NCBI GenBank assembly: GCA_003557965.1
Contig: PWND01000021.1
Coordinates: 1-8,350 of the forward strand
DNA: 8,350 nt
Direction: 5' to 3'
Source of the DNA: Bacteroidales bacterium
Lineage (GTDB): Bacteria; Bacteroidota; Bacteroidia; Bacteroidales; UBA7960
Position numbers and translations under genes: made by a program. Under the pieces are notes generated by a model. That model was not told the DNA's origin, ran no database searches, and worked only from the letters and a program-made list of their open reading frames with translations. Shown piece after piece: positions 6,606 through 8,350 of the stretch (its first letter is position 1; each line of letters opens with the position of its first letter).

Positions 6606-7049
6606 GTTGGAAGATAGAAAAGATTGACAAGGCTTGGCCTGCCTGCAAACTATTCAACGTGATAACCGTAGCGACAGGATTTGGCCTCTCCTTAAATCCG
6701 CGATTATCCGTCCAGTCTTCATCACTTGTGCTGAACAAAGTCGAAGCATATATTCTTAGAAATACCAAGTTCAATATTTATTAGCGAGCGAGCGAGATAT
6801 CACCACATTCATAATAAAACATCCGCAATGCCACGTGTGGCGGGTTTCTCCCCTTTGGATGAGAACTTTCCTTTTATAGTCGTAAGGAGTAAGTATTAAA
6901 ATACATACACGAAATTGATAACAAATACCATCAGCACCTCATCCGTTTAGCGAAAGTAGCAAAACCTTAATTTTGGTTAAGAATTAAAACAAAAGTATTT
7001 TCGAATGTTAATTGTTATAATTTTATATATGTATTTTTAAATATGAATT
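6606..7049. other. Gene-free interval, probably decayed or dispersed repeat DNA
   Basis: This 444-bp stretch between the ATPase and SDR genes holds no gene I can support. Bases about 6620-6760 are more GC-rich than the flanking DNA and can be read on either strand without stops (minus 6774-6514 and plus 6581-6784, both overlapping the end of the ATPase gene), but neither product resembles a known domain. The phrase gtgctgaacaaagtcgaagc (6728-6747) resembles a dispersed intergenic repeat I remember from environmental Bacteroidota genomes. A triple gcga tandem follows (6784-6795), then a GCCAC/GTGGC inverted pair (6830-6841) and AT-rich DNA leading to the SDR promoter. No clear terminator is seen after the ATPase gene. 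Confidence 0.5.
6972..7003 (+). promoter_or_regulatory. Candidate promoter for the SDR gene
   Basis: TTTG (6972-6975) is a perfect -33 box. TATTTTCG (6996-7003), 20 bases downstream, matches the -7 consensus TAnnTTTG with one mismatch. Transcription would start near 7010, giving a leader of about 40 bases before ATG 7050. Spacing is right; the mismatch keeps confidence moderate. Confidence 0.45.
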
Positions 7050-7976
7050 ATGAACAGAAAGAAATGGACATTAGATGATATGCCTTCGCAGAAAGGTAAA
7101 GTAGTTGTTATAACAGGCGGAAACAGTGGCTTGGGATTGGAATCAGCAAAGGCCTTTGCATTGAAAGAGGCTGAGGTGGTGCTCGCATGCCGCTCTGCTG
7201 CAAAAGGAAATGACGCTAAAGCCGAAATTCTTAAGGAAAGCCCAGATGCAATAGTTGATGTCATGGAGCTTGACCTGATGAAACTTTCATCAGTAAAAAG
7301 TTTTGCTGAAGAATTCAAGAAAAAATATTCCCAACTAAATATCCTGATGAATAATGCAGGTATTATGACCAGTCCTTATGCCCTTACCGAGGATGGTTTT
7401 GAAAGCCAAATGGGTACAAACCATTTAGGGCATTTTGCTCTTACAGGCTTGTTGATGGATTTAATCTTAGGTACTCCAAATTCCAGAGTAGTTAACGTTA
7501 GCAGTCTTGCACACAAGCAATGGCGGATGAGCTTTGAAAATTCTCTCTCAGAATACCCTAATAAGTACAATAAAATGAGAGCTTATGCACGCTCAAAGTT
7601 GGCAAACCTTTTTTTTACTTACGAACTACAGCGCAGGCTTGAAGCAGCTAAGCATGATTGCATAGCCGTTGCTGCTCACCCGGGAGCATCATATACAAAT
7701 CTTGGCAGACACCTGGAAAAAAAGTTTATTGCCAAAGTATTAAAGCCACTAATAATCAAAGCCCTTCCAAGTCCAAAATCCGGTGCAATGCCACAAATCA
7801 GAGCTGCCTCCGACCCTGCTGTAAAAGGAGGAGAATATTACGGCCCGGCCGGTTTTATGCAGCTATCAGGCAGGCCTGTAAAAGTAAAATCTGCAAAAAC
7901 ATCCCACAATACTGAAGACGCAAAAAAACTCTGGGAAATGTCGGAGAAATTGACAGGGGTGAGACCGTTGAAATAA
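7050..7976 (+). CDS. Short-chain dehydrogenase/reductase, retinol-dehydrogenase-like
   Basis: A 308-residue NAD(P)-dependent oxidoreductase of the SDR superfamily, in the branch that includes retinol dehydrogenases and WWOX-like enzymes. The Rossmann glycine motif TGGNSGLG is at 22-29. Arg48 after the second strand (LACRS) favours NADP(H). Asp75 contacts the adenine ring in relatives. NNAG is at 101-104, and TNHLGHF (123-129) carries the structural Asn124. VVNVSSLAH (147-155) supplies the catalytic Ser (151 or 152), and YARSK gives Tyr179 and Lys183. The insertion between Ser and Tyr (KQWRMSFENSLSEYPNKYNKM) is typical of this branch and longer than in classical SDRs. All catalytic residues are present, so the enzyme should be active; the substrate (an alcohol, aldehyde or ketone, often lipophilic) cannot be told. 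No signal peptide or clear membrane anchor is seen. ATG 7050 places the glycine motif at the usual distance; the ATG at 7043 is out of frame. Confidence 0.9.
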   Translation: MNRKKWTLDDMPSQKGKVVVITGGNSGLGLESAKAFALKEAEVVLACRSAAKGNDAKAEILKESPDAIVDVMELDLMKLSSVKSFAEEFKKKYSQLNILMNNAGIMTSPYALTEDGFESQMGTNHLGHFALTGLLMDLILGTPNSRVVNVSSLAHKQWRMSFENSLSEYPNKYNKMRAYARSKLANLFFTYELQRRLEAAKHDCIAVAAHPGASYTNLGRHLEKKFIAKVLKPLIIKALPSPKSGAMPQIRAASDPAVKGGEYYGPAGFMQLSGRPVKVKSAKTSHNTEDAKKLWEMSEKLTGVRPLK

Positions 7977-8073
7977 GGAAAAAAGTATTACATTTAACCG
8001 CTATTTGCGTGAAAAGCCTATCAATAAAGGCATTAAACAAAATACTTTGGTCGGATAAAAACATTAATTTGCT

Positions 8074-8350
8074 ATGAATAATAAATCAATAAAAGACAAA
8101 AATTTAACTTACGAAGTACCTCTTAAGTGGGTGCTTTTATTTTGGGCTATTGCAATAGGTGTCGCATTTTACTTCGGTGGCAAGGAAGGAGCTATTGTTG
8201 CTGGAGTTATCGCTGCAATCAGTCTGTTTTTTCAGCTGATTAAAAAAAACTCATCATGGGAAGGTGAGGTAATAGATTTATACACTAAAGAGCAAAGACA
8301 AAGCTCTAATAACGACGAAGGGCAAATCCCTGGCACTCAAATTGTTAATA
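8074..8350 (+). CDS. Two-helix membrane protein, N-terminal part (cut by window edge)
   Basis: An open frame starts at ATG 8074 and runs without a stop to the window end: 92 codons. I translated it by hand, beginning MNNKSIKDKNLTYEVPLKWV. Residues about 18-34 and 39-56 form two hydrophobic segments (WVLLFWAIAIGVAFYFGG and GAIVAGVIAAISLFFQLI) joined by the charged turn KE, so the N-terminus and the following segment probably lie on the same, cytoplasmic side. After Lys-Lys-Asn comes WEGEVIDLYTKEQRQ, which recalls the W-x-G-x-V start of small beta-barrel domains in DUF3592-like membrane proteins, a weak resemblance only. It begins 97 bp after the SDR stop, so co-transcription is possible. I do not recognise the family. 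Confidence 0.75.
   Translation, partial: MNNKSIKDKNLTYEVPLKWVLLFWAIAIGVAFYFGGKEGAIVAGVIAAISLFFQLIKKNSSWEGEVIDLYTKEQRQSSNNDEGQIPGTQIVN

Noticed and set aside
6514..6784. Overlapping minus- and plus-strand frames after the ATPase gene
   Set aside because: Both overlap the ATPase 3' end or each other and neither has a recognisable domain; open frames on both strands fit the GC-richer repeat-like composition better.
6963..6981. aaccttaattttggttaag hairpin near the SDR promoter
   Set aside because: Two mutually exclusive 4-5-bp stems can be drawn; this is expected by chance in AT-rich DNA.
8016..8031. gcct / aggc inverted pair after the SDR gene as a terminator
   Set aside because: A stem of four base pairs with an eight-base loop and no U-tract is too weak.
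8046..8071. Promoter for the last gene (TTTG at 8046, TTAATTTG at 8064)
   Set aside because: The spacing is only 14 bases, against about 19-21 needed, the -7 box has a mismatch, and the transcript would be almost leaderless.

Overview
The window looks like a piece of a Bacteroidota (Bacteroidetes) chromosome. It is AT-rich, its AUG starts carry no strong Shine-Dalgarno sequences, and several upstream regions hold TAnnTTTG-type -7 boxes. It also carries a PorW/SprE-type lipoprotein, which belongs to the type IX secretion system found only in this phylum. No single sequence here fixes the genus; a marine or environmental Bacteroidales/Marinilabiliales-like organism is a guess.

Left half (1-4898), all on the minus strand and read right to left: porW/sprE-like TPR lipoprotein (4898-2292), bactofilin (2199-1801), a four-helix membrane protein in the AtpI position (1602-1159), then F1Fo ATP synthase subunit a, atpB (982 to beyond base 1, C-terminus cut off by the window edge). 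From memory, a T9SS TPR lipoprotein, a bactofilin, AtpZ/AtpI-type assembly proteins and the atp operon form a recurring neighbourhood in Bacteroidota, so this half is core chromosome. The small AtpZ gene expected between bactofilin and the AtpI-like gene is not there; that 198-bp gap is noncoding and holds two inverted repeats.

Middle (4899-5423): a 525-bp divergent intergenic region. It contains a long imperfect hairpin, short degenerate direct repeats, and next to the following gene a 29-30-bp periodic array whose last two units supply the -33 and -7 boxes of a good Bacteroidota promoter.

Right half, plus strand: an AAA_14/DUF4143 ATPase (5424-6605), a 444-bp gene-free region that looks like decayed or dispersed repeat DNA (6606-7049), a short-chain dehydrogenase of the retinol-dehydrogenase-like type (7050-7976), and the first 92 codons of an unrecognised two-helix membrane protein (8074 to the edge). 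These look like independent accessory genes with their own promoters rather than a pathway. I see no CRISPR array, tRNA, rRNA or intact mobile element, and nothing that makes a convincing new multi-gene system. The most unusual structures are the periodic promoter array and the noncoding gap with hairpins inside the ATP-synthase-linked cluster.
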